NCBI RefSeq assembly: GCF_015223065.1
Contig: NZ_JADFBY010000001.1
Location: forward strand, 930,001 to 994,000
Source of the DNA: Mucilaginibacter sp. JRF
GTDB lineage: Bacteria; Bacteroidota; Bacteroidia; Sphingobacteriales; Sphingobacteriaceae
DNA: 64,000 nucleotides
Direction of reading: 5' to 3'
Numbering within the stretch: the stretch's first letter is position 1; the number at the start of each line of letters is the position of its first letter. Below are positions 27,384-35,572 of this stretch, one piece after another. The translations under genes were made by a program, and so were the position numbers. A model generated the notes under the pieces. The model worked only from the letters and a program-made list of their open reading frames with translations, was not told the origin of the DNA and searched no databases.

Positions 27384-30300
27384 CTATAGGTTGTTAACTT
27401 TTTGCGCCTGTACAACCGCCTGGTTATAGTTATTAAGGGCATCAAGGTATTCGCTTTTAATGTTTATGGCCTGGTCTATCAGTATTACCCATTGCAGATA
27501 ATCTATCTCACCGCCAACAAATTGTTTATCGGCCGTACTAATGATGGTATTGGCATTGTTTAATCCTTTGGCTTCAAAGTAATCAACACTGGTGGCATAC
27601 TTTGTAACCTGCTTGGCAGCGTTAGCTTGCTCGGTTTGTACCTGGAGCAGGGCAAACTGTGTACGCTTTTGCGATATCTGCCACTCTACCTTAGCAACAG
27701 ATGCTTTAGCTGATTGCGCGCCGAAAAACAGCGGCACGCTAATGCCTGCGCTAACAAAATTGAAACGCCTGCTGGTATTAAAATAGGCATCCTGACCTTG
27801 CACCACCTGGTTGCCTGCTATGCTTTGGTTGTTGTATCCTACAAAAAACTCCGGGAGTAAACGGGCCTTTTCGGTTTTCCAGCGCCATTTGGCCGCTTCG
27901 GTCTGATGATCCAGCAATTGTAACTGAGGCAGATCGGCGGTGTTATTGTTGGTCGGGTTATAAACTAATCTTACTGTATCAACCGCAGGTACATAATGTA
28001 CGCTATCGCCAAGCCATATATTAAATTGTGCCAGGGTTATATCCATATCGGTTGATAGCATACGTAACTGATTGGCTATCTGTTGGCGATGTGCTTCGGC
28101 AGTAGTTTTTTCAAGTACGTTGGCTTCGCCTACTTTGAAACGCAGGTTGGTCTTTTTTTCGAATAACGCATACAGGCTATCAGCATATTGTAATAGTTTT
28201 TGCTTTTGATACAGCAATACCCAATCATAATACAGTCGCCTTACATTGCTTTTTACTTCTTGTTTTGATAACGCGGTTTGAGCCTGGGCGCTTAAATAGT
28301 TCTCATTGAGCGCGCGCCTTTGGTTGCTATAAACTGTAAGAAAGCTGATAGCCTGACTTACGCCAAACTTAGTATCATTCAAAATGCTGTTTATTTGGCC
28401 ATACTCACCGCTAATTTGTGTTTTAGGCAGATCGAATGATGTTTTACGTCTGATCTGTTCGGCCCTCTCATTCAATGCGGCACCCTGAGCTTGCAGGTTT
28501 TTTTGCAAGGCAGTATTGATGGCATTGCTGAGGCTGATCGGTTCATGGCCATCCTGTGCGTTAGCGCTAAAAGTACATGCAATAAGTACAACAACGGTAG
28601 CAACCACATTTTTATTTACGCTGCGCTTTTTATCAAACAATAGGTACAAGGCCGGTAATACAAATAAAGTTAGCAGGGTAGCGGTGATCAAGCCACCAAT
28701 TACCACAGTTGCCAGCGGGCGCTGAACTTCGGCGCCTGCGCCATTGCTTAAAGCCATTGGCAAAAAGCCTAATGATGCTACTGCGGCCGTCATCAACACC
28801 GGGCGTAAGCGGTTACGGGTTCCGGTTTTTACCAGTTCGAGCATGTCGGTGATTTTGCCCTCGCTCTTAATCCGGTTAAATTCAGATATCAGTACGATGC
28901 CGTTCAACACCGCCACGCCAAACAGCGCTATGAAACCTACACCTGCCGATATACTAAATGGCATCCCTCTCAAAGCCAGTGCGAACACGCCGCCAATAGC
29001 CGAAAGCGGAATAGCCGTGTAAATAAGCGCGCCCTCTTTTACTGATGAAAATGCGAAATAAAGCATAATAAATATCAGCAACAGTGCTACCGGCACGGCA
29101 ACACTCAAACGTTTTTTGGCTTGGGTAAGGTTTTCGAAAGCACCGCCATAAACAATGGTATAGCCAGGTTCGAGCTTAACTTTTGCATTTACTTTTTGCT
29201 GCAACTCCTCAACTATGGATTGCACGTCGCGCCCGCGAACGTTAAAGCCAACACTTATACGGCGACGGGCATCCTCGCGCTGTATTTGGTTAGGGCCTTC
29301 AACCTCGTCAACATTAGCCAGCTGATAAAGCGGTACCTGGCTGCCTGTCGGCGTATTGATCATCAGGTTACGTACATTCTCAATGCTTTTGCGTTCTTCG
29401 CTGCCAACACGTACCACCAGGTCAAAACGTTTTTCGCCCTCGTAAACCTGTCCGGCGGCGGCACCTGCAAAGGCTGAGTTTACGGTGCGGTTTATATCGT
29501 TAATGTTTAGGCCGTATTTAGCTATTTCGGCGCGGTTATATTTAATAACTACCTGCGGCATACCGGTAACCTTTTCAACATACCAATCGGCAGTGCCATC
29601 AACAGTTTTGCTGATGGTGCCAATTTGTTCTGCATAGCGGGAGAGGGTGTTCAGGTCTTCACCGAATATCTTGCACACTACATCCTGCTTGGCGCCGGTC
29701 ATTAGTTCATTAAAACGCATCTGCACCGGAAACTGAAAGCTTTGCGTAACACCCGGCACGGCATTTTGCACCACGGCCGACATTTTTGAGGCTAACTCAG
29801 GAAAGCTCGACGCGCTTTTCCATTCATCCTTGGGCTTCAGTACCACGATCATATCACCACCTTCAATAGGCATAGGGTCGGTAGGTATTTCGGCAGCGCC
29901 AATACGCGAAACTATTTTCTCTATCTCCGGAAAGTTGTCTTTTAATAAAGTAGATATCTGGTTGAAACTTTTAATGGTTGTGCTCAGGTTGGTACCTACC
30001 AATAAGCGTGTTTCTACCGCGAAATCGCCCTCCTCTAATTGCGGGATGAATTCACCACCCATGCGCGAGAATATAAATACCGCTACCGCGAACAATCCAA
30101 AAGCTGTTGCCACTAAAACTTTGCGAATGGTAAGCGCGCGGGTAAGCAAACGTTCGTAAACGTTTTCGATACGGGCCATCACTCTGTCGGCAAGGTTGGG
30201 TTTGTGGCTTATTTTTTTGCTGATAAATATAGAGCTGATCATCGGCACATAAGTAAGTGAGAGAATGAATGCGCCCAATATGGCAAACGCTACGGTTTGT

Positions 30301-31736
30301 GCCATTGGCTTAAACATTTTACCCTCAATACCTGTGAGTGATAATATAGGCAGATAAACGATCAGGATGATGATCTGTCCGAATACTGCGGCGTTCATCA
30401 TACGTGATGCTGAGCCGGTTACTTCTTCGTTAAGTTCCTGCTGTGTAAGCTGATCGGTATTTTGATACTTTTTGGAGAAATGCAGGTGATGCAATATAGC
30501 CTCAACTATAATAACAGCTCCGTCTACTATCAAACCAAAATCGAGCGCGCCAAGGCTCATCAGGTTACCGCTTACACCAAAGGTGTTCATCATGATGATG
30601 GCGAACAGCATAGATAGCGGAATTACCGATGCTACGATCAACCCTGCGCGCAGATTGCCTAAAAATATTACTAATACAAATATCACTATCAATGCGCCTT
30701 CGAGCAGGTTATGTTCAACCGTGCCAATGGCATTGTTCACCATCTTGGTACGATCCAGAAAAGGCTCGATCTCCAAACCATCGGGCAAGGTTTTCTTTAT
30801 CTCCTCGATGCGTTGTTTAACATTTTTAATTACTTCGGATGAGTTTTCGCCTTTGAGCATCATTACTATAGCACCGGTAACCTCGCCAATAGGATGATAG
30901 GTTAAAGCACCGTAACGTGTAGCCGAACCCAATTTTACCTCGGCAATGTTCTTTATAAGCAGGGGAGTGCCCGCCGTTGTGGTTTTTACAACAATGTTCT
31001 CAATATCGGCAATACTACCTGCAAGGCCCTCACTGCGGATATATAATACGGTAGGTCCTTTTTCGATGTAGGCTCCACCTGTATTCTGGTTATTATTTTG
31101 CAGGGCATTGAATACATCGGCTATGCTTAACCCCATTGATTTTAACTGCATGGGGTTTACCGCTACCTCGTATTGTTTAAGTTCGCCGCCAAAGGTTGAT
31201 ACATCGGCAACGCCTTTGGTGCCAAGCAACTGGCGGCGCACCAGCCAATCCTGTACAGTACGCAGATCGGCCAGGGTATATTTATCTTCGTAACCTGCTT
31301 TTGGGCGCAGCACGTACTGATAAATTTCGCCAAGACCGGTTGATACCGGTGCCAGTTCGGGTTTATTGGCGTTCTCGTTAATATCTATTTGTTGCAGCCT
31401 TTCGGTGACCTGCTGGCGTGCCCAGTATACATCTACACCATCCTCGAACACAACAGTAATTAGCGACAGGCCGAAACGTGATAAACTGCGGCTTTCTTTT
31501 AAATGAGGAATGTTGCTCATGGCCTGTTCAATAGGGAAGGTAATGAGGCGTTCAACATCCTGCGCGCCTAATGATGGCGCGGTGGTAATGATCTGTACCT
31601 GATCGTTAGTTATATCGGGCACGGCATCAATTGGCAAGCGGCTAACTTCAAATACGCCGTAAACTATCCACAGCGCTATGAATATGCCAACCGCCAGTTT
31701 ATTTTTAACTGAAAATTGAATGATCTTATTAAGCAT
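27384..31736 (-). CDS. CusA/CzcA heavy-metal RND pump fused to a TolC-like outer-membrane factor
   Basis: The 1450-residue protein combines two normally separate parts. Residues ~1-1035 are a full HME-RND pump: N-terminal helix and NKLAVGIFIALWIVYG, PIDAVPDITNDQVQI, the proton-relay helix ending LDFGLIVDGAVIIVEA, and the last helices ending VLPALYLLF. After a short basic linker comes a second signal-like hydrophobic segment (~1042-1060, VVATVVVLIACTFSANAQ), then ~390 residues with the repeated coiled-coil pattern of TolC/CusC proteins. With the separate CusB-like adaptor this makes a complete tripartite exporter from two genes. Cleavage after ANAQ would release the outer-membrane part (inference). 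Confidence 0.93.
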   Translation of the reverse strand: MLNKIIQFSVKNKLAVGIFIALWIVYGVFEVSRLPIDAVPDITNDQVQIITTAPSLGAQDVERLITFPIEQAMSNIPHLKESRSLSRFGLSLITVVFEDGVDVYWARQQVTERLQQIDINENANKPELAPVSTGLGEIYQYVLRPKAGYEDKYTLADLRTVQDWLVRRQLLGTKGVADVSTFGGELKQYEVAVNPMQLKSMGLSIADVFNALQNNNQNTGGAYIEKGPTVLYIRSEGLAGSIADIENIVVKTTTAGTPLLIKNIAEVKLGSATRYGALTYHPIGEVTGAIVMMLKGENSSEVIKNVKQRIEEIKKTLPDGLEIEPFLDRTKMVNNAIGTVEHNLLEGALIVIFVLVIFLGNLRAGLIVASVIPLSMLFAIIMMNTFGVSGNLMSLGALDFGLIVDGAVIIVEAILHHLHFSKKYQNTDQLTQQELNEEVTGSASRMMNAAVFGQIIILIVYLPILSLTGIEGKMFKPMAQTVAFAILGAFILSLTYVPMISSIFISKKISHKPNLADRVMARIENVYERLLTRALTIRKVLVATAFGLFAVAVFIFSRMGGEFIPQLEEGDFAVETRLLVGTNLSTTIKSFNQISTLLKDNFPEIEKIVSRIGAAEIPTDPMPIEGGDMIVVLKPKDEWKSASSFPELASKMSAVVQNAVPGVTQSFQFPVQMRFNELMTGAKQDVVCKIFGEDLNTLSRYAEQIGTISKTVDGTADWYVEKVTGMPQVVIKYNRAEIAKYGLNINDINRTVNSAFAGAAAGQVYEGEKRFDLVVRVGSEERKSIENVRNLMINTPTGSQVPLYQLANVDEVEGPNQIQREDARRRISVGFNVRGRDVQSIVEELQQKVNAKVKLEPGYTIVYGGAFENLTQAKKRLSVAVPVALLLIFIMLYFAFSSVKEGALIYTAIPLSAIGGVFALALRGMPFSISAGVGFIALFGVAVLNGIVLISEFNRIKSEGKITDMLELVKTGTRNRLRPVLMTAAVASLGFLPMALSNGAGAEVQRPLATVVIGGLITATLLTLFVLPALYLLFDKKRSVNKNVVATVVVLIACTFSANAQDGHEPISLSNAINTALQKNLQAQGAALNERAEQIRRKTSFDLPKTQISGEYGQINSILNDTKFGVSQAISFLTVYSNQRRALNENYLSAQAQTALSKQEVKSNVRRLYYDWVLLYQKQKLLQYADSLYALFEKKTNLRFKVGEANVLEKTTAEAHRQQIANQLRMLSTDMDITLAQFNIWLGDSVHYVPAVDTVRLVYNPTNNNTADLPQLQLLDHQTEAAKWRWKTEKARLLPEFFVGYNNQSIAGNQVVQGQDAYFNTSRRFNFVSAGISVPLFFGAQSAKASVAKVEWQISQKRTQFALLQVQTEQANAAKQVTKYATSVDYFEAKGLNNANTIISTADKQFVGGEIDYLQWVILIDQAINIKSEYLDALNNYNQAVVQAQKVNNL

Positions 31737-31847
31737 GATTTGCCTGTTAAGTGAAACAGAACGGGCTTAAACAATAATTACAGCGTGCACATTTACATGT
31801 ACGCGTATGTTATTAATACCCGGTTAAAGAAATAATGGGAGGCAAGA

Positions 31848-32228
31848 TCAGGCGCAGGGCGGACGGAAGGGGGCTGCGAGGGCAGGGTCGGGAATAAAAC
31901 TTTGCCTGTATAAAGGATAAGCTTTGTTTAAAGCTTCAAAGTGGCTTTTAATGGTGATGGTACGAACTACCGGTAAAAAAAACACATGTGCCGAATGCGC
32001 ATCCATCTTTTTAAAGGGCAGCTGCATATCGCGGTCGTTATCATTATCGTTCAAATCATCGCCCCAATAATGCATGGATAGGAAATCCATCAAACTTACG
32101 CTTTCGTCACGTTGCTTATGCTCGGCAAAATGCTCAAACAAAATAGGCAGCTTAAAAAGCTGGTGCAGCTCGGTAGTATCGGCCGCTATAAGCAATAGCA
32201 ATATGTAAACGTAAAGTTTGTTCACCAT
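31848..32228 (-). CDS. Small exported protein upstream of the metal-efflux operon
   Basis: A 126-residue protein with an N-terminal signal-like segment (VNKLYVYILLLLIAAD), an acidic middle (WGDDLNDNDNDRDMQLPF), several histidines, and a proline-rich C-terminus ending PFRPPCA. No known domain is recognised. Small proteins with a PP-containing tail are, as I recall, often seen ahead of Cus-type operons in Bacteroidota, which suggests a role in metal sensing or trafficking. It is co-oriented with the pump and 111 bp upstream, and is probably the first gene of the operon. Confidence 0.6.
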   Translation of the reverse strand: MVNKLYVYILLLLIAADTTELHQLFKLPILFEHFAEHKQRDESVSLMDFLSMHYWGDDLNDNDNDRDMQLPFKKMDAHSAHVFFLPVVRTITIKSHFEALNKAYPLYRQSFIPDPALAAPFRPPCA

Positions 32229-32327
32229 TGCAAATGTAATGTTTAAACATTCTTAAGCCAAACCTTAATTAAAGCCATTTGTAACAATTTAAAAAAATAT
32301 TCTATAAATTCTATGTGATTAGTAGAA

Positions 32328-32335
32328 TATATTTG
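32328..32335 (+). promoter_or_regulatory. Promoter -7 box for the riboswitch-cysteine desulfurase transcript
   Basis: TATATTTG exactly matches TAnnTTTG and lies 28 bases before the riboswitch, placing the start of transcription just ahead of helix P1. Confidence 0.55.
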
Positions 32336-32363
32336 TATGTTTGCATTGTTGTTCTTTTAAATA

Positions 32364-32504
32364 CTTATCCAGAAAGACGGAGGGAAAGGCCCTATGACGT
32401 CTTAGCAACCTGTACTATAAAGGTATAAGGTGCTAATTCCTGCCCGGTAACATGCCGGGATAGATAAGATGATGTTGTGTTTCACGCTCGACTCCTGGAT
32501 AAGT
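32364..32504 (+). ncRNA. SAM-I (S-box) riboswitch with alternative pairing downstream
   Basis: The aptamer spans 32364-32468. P1 is CTTATC/GATAAG; the core sequences GACGGAGGGAAAGGCCC, TTAGCAACC and GGTGCTAATTCCTGC match the conserved S-box junction and kink-turn region, and P4 is CCCGG/CCGGG. A second copy of the P1 3' strand, CTGGATAAGT at 32495-32504, is perfectly complementary over 10 bases to 32363-32372. It can therefore compete with P1, giving two exclusive folds. No clear terminator follows before the start codon at 32546, so control may be translational. TCCT at 32493-32496 could pair with AGGA at 32532-32535 ahead of the gene. Confidence 0.92.
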
Positions 32505-32545
32505 TAAACTGTTTTTAAATTAATTTATAAAAGGAAATATATACC

Positions 32546-33682
32546 ATGAGCATCTACTTTGATAACGCAGCCACAACCCGTATTGATAGTGAAGTATTCG
32601 ATCACATCACCCCATACCTCATTGATAATTTTGGCAATCCATCATCAGCGCATCAGCATGGCCGTGCAGCCAAGCAAGCTATTGAACAATCGCGCGAAAC
32701 CATTGCCGGTTTAACCAACGCCAACCCATCCGAGATTATATTTACCAGCGGCGGCACCGAAGCCGATAATACAGCATTGTTATCAGGCATTCGTTTGCAA
32801 AACATAAAACACGTAATAACTACGCCGTATGAGCATCATGCGGTATTGAATACCTTAAAAGCTTTGCAAGCAGCCGGAGAGATAGAGTTGAGCTACATCA
32901 ATATTGACAAGGCTGGCAATATCGATCACGATCATTTAGAGCATCTGCTGCAAAGCAAAGGCCGTGCTTTGGTATCGGTAATGCATGCTAATAACGAGAT
33001 CGGCAATATCAATAACATTGAACTGATATCGGAACAGTGTTGTAGGCACAACGCCATATTTCATACCGATACCGTACAAACCATGGGGCATTACAAGCAC
33101 GATCTGAAAAAATTGGGTGCACATTTTATAGCGGCATCTGCACATAAATTTCACGGGCCAAAGGGTATAGGGTTTTTATACTGTCGTGATGGCATTGGTT
33201 TAGAAAAACTGATACATGGGGGTTCGCAGGAGCGCAGATTACGTGCGGGTACCGAAAATATCCCCGGGATTGTTGGTTTGGCTAAAGCGTTAGAGATAGC
33301 TTACAGCCATATTGATGAGCATGCGGCTTACATACAGTCAATAAAAAACACCATGATCCACAAGTTGACCGATCTTATACCTGATGTGCAATTCAATGGT
33401 AACTCAGCCAATGCTGATAAAAGTCTGTACACCGTATTAAGTGTCGCTTTCCCATTAAACTTTGCAAACGGTAATCTCATTGGTTATCTGGATGATAACA
33501 ATATATCAGTGTCGGGTGGTAGTGCTTGTTCAGCAGGTTCAGCGTCGCATGTGTTGCAAGCAATAGGTGTCGATCCATCAAAGCAAACCATCAGATTTTC
33601 GTTCAGTAAGTTTAATACTGTTGCCGAGGTTGAGCATACCGTAAGTCTGTTAGCCGCATTGCGCAATACGCAGGCAGCCTGA
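32546..33682 (+). CDS. Cysteine desulfurase (NifS/IscS family)
   Basis: A PLP enzyme that removes sulfur from cysteine as an enzyme-bound persulfide for Fe-S clusters, thiolated tRNA or other sulfur acceptors. The 378 residues start with MSIYFDNAATT, carry the PLP lysine K201 in SAHKFHGPKG, and the persulfide cysteine C328 in GGSACSAGS. The short spacing around C328 fits group I (IscS/NifS). No iscU or other Fe-S assembly gene is adjacent. The leader is a SAM-I riboswitch, so expression should fall when S-adenosylmethionine is abundant. tRNA-Cys follows 12 bases after the stop. Confidence 0.93.
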   Translation: MSIYFDNAATTRIDSEVFDHITPYLIDNFGNPSSAHQHGRAAKQAIEQSRETIAGLTNANPSEIIFTSGGTEADNTALLSGIRLQNIKHVITTPYEHHAVLNTLKALQAAGEIELSYINIDKAGNIDHDHLEHLLQSKGRALVSVMHANNEIGNINNIELISEQCCRHNAIFHTDTVQTMGHYKHDLKKLGAHFIAASAHKFHGPKGIGFLYCRDGIGLEKLIHGGSQERRLRAGTENIPGIVGLAKALEIAYSHIDEHAAYIQSIKNTMIHKLTDLIPDVQFNGNSANADKSLYTVLSVAFPLNFANGNLIGYLDDNNISVSGGSACSAGSASHVLQAIGVDPSKQTIRFSFSKFNTVAEVEHTVSLLAALRNTQAA

Positions 33683-33694
33683 TAATAACAAAAT

Positions 33695-33765
33695 AGTCGC
33701 GTGACCGAGCGGAGAGGTGAGGGTCTGCAAAACCTTTAACGGCAGTTCGAATCTGCCCGCGACGT
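33695..33765 (+). tRNA. tRNA-Cys (GCA)
   Basis: A complete cloverleaf can be folded: D stem ACC/GGT, anticodon stem AGGGT/ACCTT with anticodon GCA at 33727-33729, four-base variable loop, T stem GGCAG/CTGCC with loop TTCGAAT, and acceptor GTCGCG/CGCGAC. U73 at 33765 is the expected cysteine identity base. Counting back from the T arm, position 1 is A33695 and position 72 is G33764, an unpaired A-G at the acceptor tip. CCA is not encoded. Confidence 0.93.
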
Positions 33766-33950
33766 CTATTTATAATGCATATTAATGGTTGTGCATTTAC
33801 ACAATTAACCTGGCCTTAACAGCCGGGTTATTTTGTGTAAGTAATTGTGTTTAAATAGTATTAAACATTTGTTAAAAAATTCGTATCTTGAAACATTGAT
33901 TCGCTCCATGCGTTTATAAATCAAAATAACGAACCTAAATATCTATTAAA

Positions 33951-34082
33951 ATGCATTGCCAAAAGAGGAAAAGGAAATTTGTGAGGTATCCGTATGGCTC
34001 CCGTAATGTTACATTCATATTGGGCGTAGGCGTTGCTATGGCCGCCGCGGTAATACTATCTATTATAACAGTCGGTAAATAA
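33951..34082 (+). CDS. 43-residue basic single-pass membrane peptide (small ORF)
   Basis: ATG at 33951 to TAA at 34080-34082 encodes a peptide with a strongly basic head (HCQKRKRKFVRYPYG) and a single hydrophobic segment (~21-41) ending TVGK. By the positive-inside rule the head should be cytoplasmic. The stop codon lies in the loop of a strong terminator (34067-34100), so a transcript ends exactly here, which supports a real gene. No homologue is recognised; function unknown. It could also be chance coding in the 3' part of a small RNA. Confidence 0.5.
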   Translation: MHCQKRKRKFVRYPYGSRNVTFILGVGVAMAAAVILSIITVGK

Positions 34083-34100
34083 ACCGACTGTTATTGTTTT
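34067..34100 (+). terminator. Terminator overlapping the end of the small membrane peptide gene
   Basis: Perfect 10-bp stem (34067-34076 with 34083-34092), loop containing the TAA stop, then ATTGTTTT. Confidence 0.85.
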
Positions 34101-34250
34101 AACTCTGATCGATCTTAGCTACTCTGCTATAGCAGCATGTTTTGTTTTGCTTCTAAATCAGAGTCCAAATAAACTCCTTTGTAACAAATTTATGATAATA
34201 TTAAGCTACAAGCGGTTAATAACCTGCGGCTTAATGGCTTTTGCTATGAT

Positions 34251-34258
34251 TAAATTTG
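34251..34258 (+). promoter_or_regulatory. Putative -7 box of an orphan transcript
   Basis: TAAATTTG, an exact TAnnTTTG match, lies 110 bp before an orphan terminator. No -33 TTTG at the expected distance. Confidence 0.35.
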
Positions 34259-34264
34259 TTAAAT

Positions 34265-34391
34265 AAGGGAGTTACTATAGATACTTACACTCCCTGATCA
34301 TTAATTGTATTTAATGCAGCCGTTTTCGGTTCATAAATATGATCAGTTAAAAGTTGGACAAAGCACCGCCGCGATGGAGGTGCTTTTTTAG
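34265..34391 (+). ncRNA. Candidate small RNA between the tRNA-Cys region and araC
   Basis: The ~580-bp gap before araC holds no convincing protein gene but contains a -7 box (34251-34258). A 5' hairpin AGGGAGT/ACTCCCT follows (~34267-34294), and the stretch ends at a terminator (34361-34391). A promoter, 5' stem-loop and terminator within ~125 nt is typical of a small RNA. A further inverted repeat ATTAAGC/GCTTAAT lies just upstream at 34199-34237. No family recognised. Confidence 0.35.
34361..34391 (+). terminator. Orphan terminator upstream of araC
   Basis: Stem AAGCACC/GGTGCTT with an ~11-base loop and a TTTTTT tail. No annotated gene on this strand ends here, and it shields araC from upstream read-through. 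Confidence 0.75.
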
Positions 34392-34559
34392 TTTGATATT
34401 GCCTGTGTAATGAAATAGCTCATTATTCACTACACCCAAAAGGCATCAAACACTACTTGAATTATATTTTAATATAGTATGTGTATGTATTCTGATTATC
34501 AGATAGTTGAAAATTAAAACTACGGGTTGTGTGACACGGTGAAATGTATATAGCAATAT

Positions 34560-34592
34560 ATTATCAAGTGTTAACAGAATATTATCAAAGTG
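34560..34592 (+). promoter_or_regulatory. Direct repeats upstream of araC, possible AraC-type operator
   Basis: ATTATCAAGTG (34560-34570) and ATTATCAAAGTG (34581-34592) are near-identical and spaced 21 bp start to start, i.e. two helical turns, the usual geometry for AraC-family half sites. A further ATTATCA lies at 34495-34501 inside CTGATTATCAG. A related motif occurs twice before susC. Confidence 0.5.
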
Positions 34593-34666
34593 TGGTTAAT
34601 TGTTGTATGGTAGGGGTAATTAACTGTAAATTGTACAGTAACTATTAACTCTCTAACTCATTAACG

Positions 34667-35569
34667 ATGAAAGTACTACAATTCACCATCCCTATGCCAT
34701 ACGATAAAAGTGTGGTAGTTGAAAAAGTGTGCCTTCCGCATCATTACCCCTATTTGCACCGCCACAAAGAAGTACAGTTAACCTGGATACAAAAGGGGGA
34801 GGGAACACTTATTACCGGCAACAATATGCACGATTATTCGGCCGGCGACGTGTTCTTTATTGGAGCAAACTTACCACACGTTTTTAAGAGCAATCCGGAG
34901 TATTTTAATGCAGGCAGCGGTAAGCAGATCGAGGCATTGACGATCTTTTTTAACCCTGAAGGTACGTTGGCGCCATTGTTCGCCCTGCCCGAAATGAAGT
35001 TTAATTCCATGCTATTGCAACAGCACCAGCAAGGCTTTAAGTTTCCGCATTACATAGTTAACGAAATTATGCAGGTAATGTCATCACTGCAAAAAACTGC
35101 GGGCCAGGATCAATTGGTTGAGTTTTTTAACCTGATGAAGTGCATGAGCGCCATAAAAACCAAACTCGAACCGCTATCAACCTACGGAACTTTGCCCGGA
35201 ATTACCGATAGCGAGGGTATACGTATAGGTAAAATATACAACTACATTATTCAGCATTATGCCGAGCCGCTAACATTGGAGGATGTTGCCAAAGTTGCTT
35301 ACATGACTCCCGAATCATTCTGTCGATATTTTAAGAAGCATACCGGCCATACGTTCGTATCATTTTTGAATGAGATACGCATTAATGAGGCCTGTAAAAA
35401 ACTAATATCGCAACGGTTTGAAAATATAAATATCATAGCCTACAAATGCGGCTTTAAAAGCATCACTAATTTTAACAGGGTTTTCAAGTTTATAATCGGT
35501 AACTCGCCACGCGGGTACCTCGATGCTTATAACAATAACCTGATAAACCTAAACCGTGCCGCAAGCTGA
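34667..35569 (+). CDS. AraC family transcriptional regulator with cupin sensor
   Basis: The 300-residue protein has an N-terminal cupin-like ligand domain (PYLHRHKEVQLTWIQKGEG, HDYSAGDVFFIGANLPHVF). The C-terminal ~100 residues carry a double helix-turn-helix: PLTLEDVAKVAYMTPESFCR for the first and FENINIIAYKCGFKSITNFN for the second, with the family ending RVFKFIIGNSPRGY. Such regulators typically control carbohydrate uptake genes. Paired repeats just upstream may be its own binding site. The next gene (DUF885) starts 3 bases after the stop, and the SusC/SusD operon converges on the pair from the right. Confidence 0.92.
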   Translation: MKVLQFTIPMPYDKSVVVEKVCLPHHYPYLHRHKEVQLTWIQKGEGTLITGNNMHDYSAGDVFFIGANLPHVFKSNPEYFNAGSGKQIEALTIFFNPEGTLAPLFALPEMKFNSMLLQQHQQGFKFPHYIVNEIMQVMSSLQKTAGQDQLVEFFNLMKCMSAIKTKLEPLSTYGTLPGITDSEGIRIGKIYNYIIQHYAEPLTLEDVAKVAYMTPESFCRYFKKHTGHTFVSFLNEIRINEACKKLISQRFENINIIAYKCGFKSITNFNRVFKFIIGNSPRGYLDAYNNNLINLNRAAS

Positions 35570-35572
35570 TCT

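Noticed and set aside
31737..31847. Possible regulator or RNA between the CusA fusion and the small exported protein
   Set aside because: Only 111 bp, no hairpin, frame or known motif seen.
34234..34266. 10-codon frame MAFAMIKFVK before araC
   Set aside because: Too short, no ribosome site, and it overlaps a promoter-like box.
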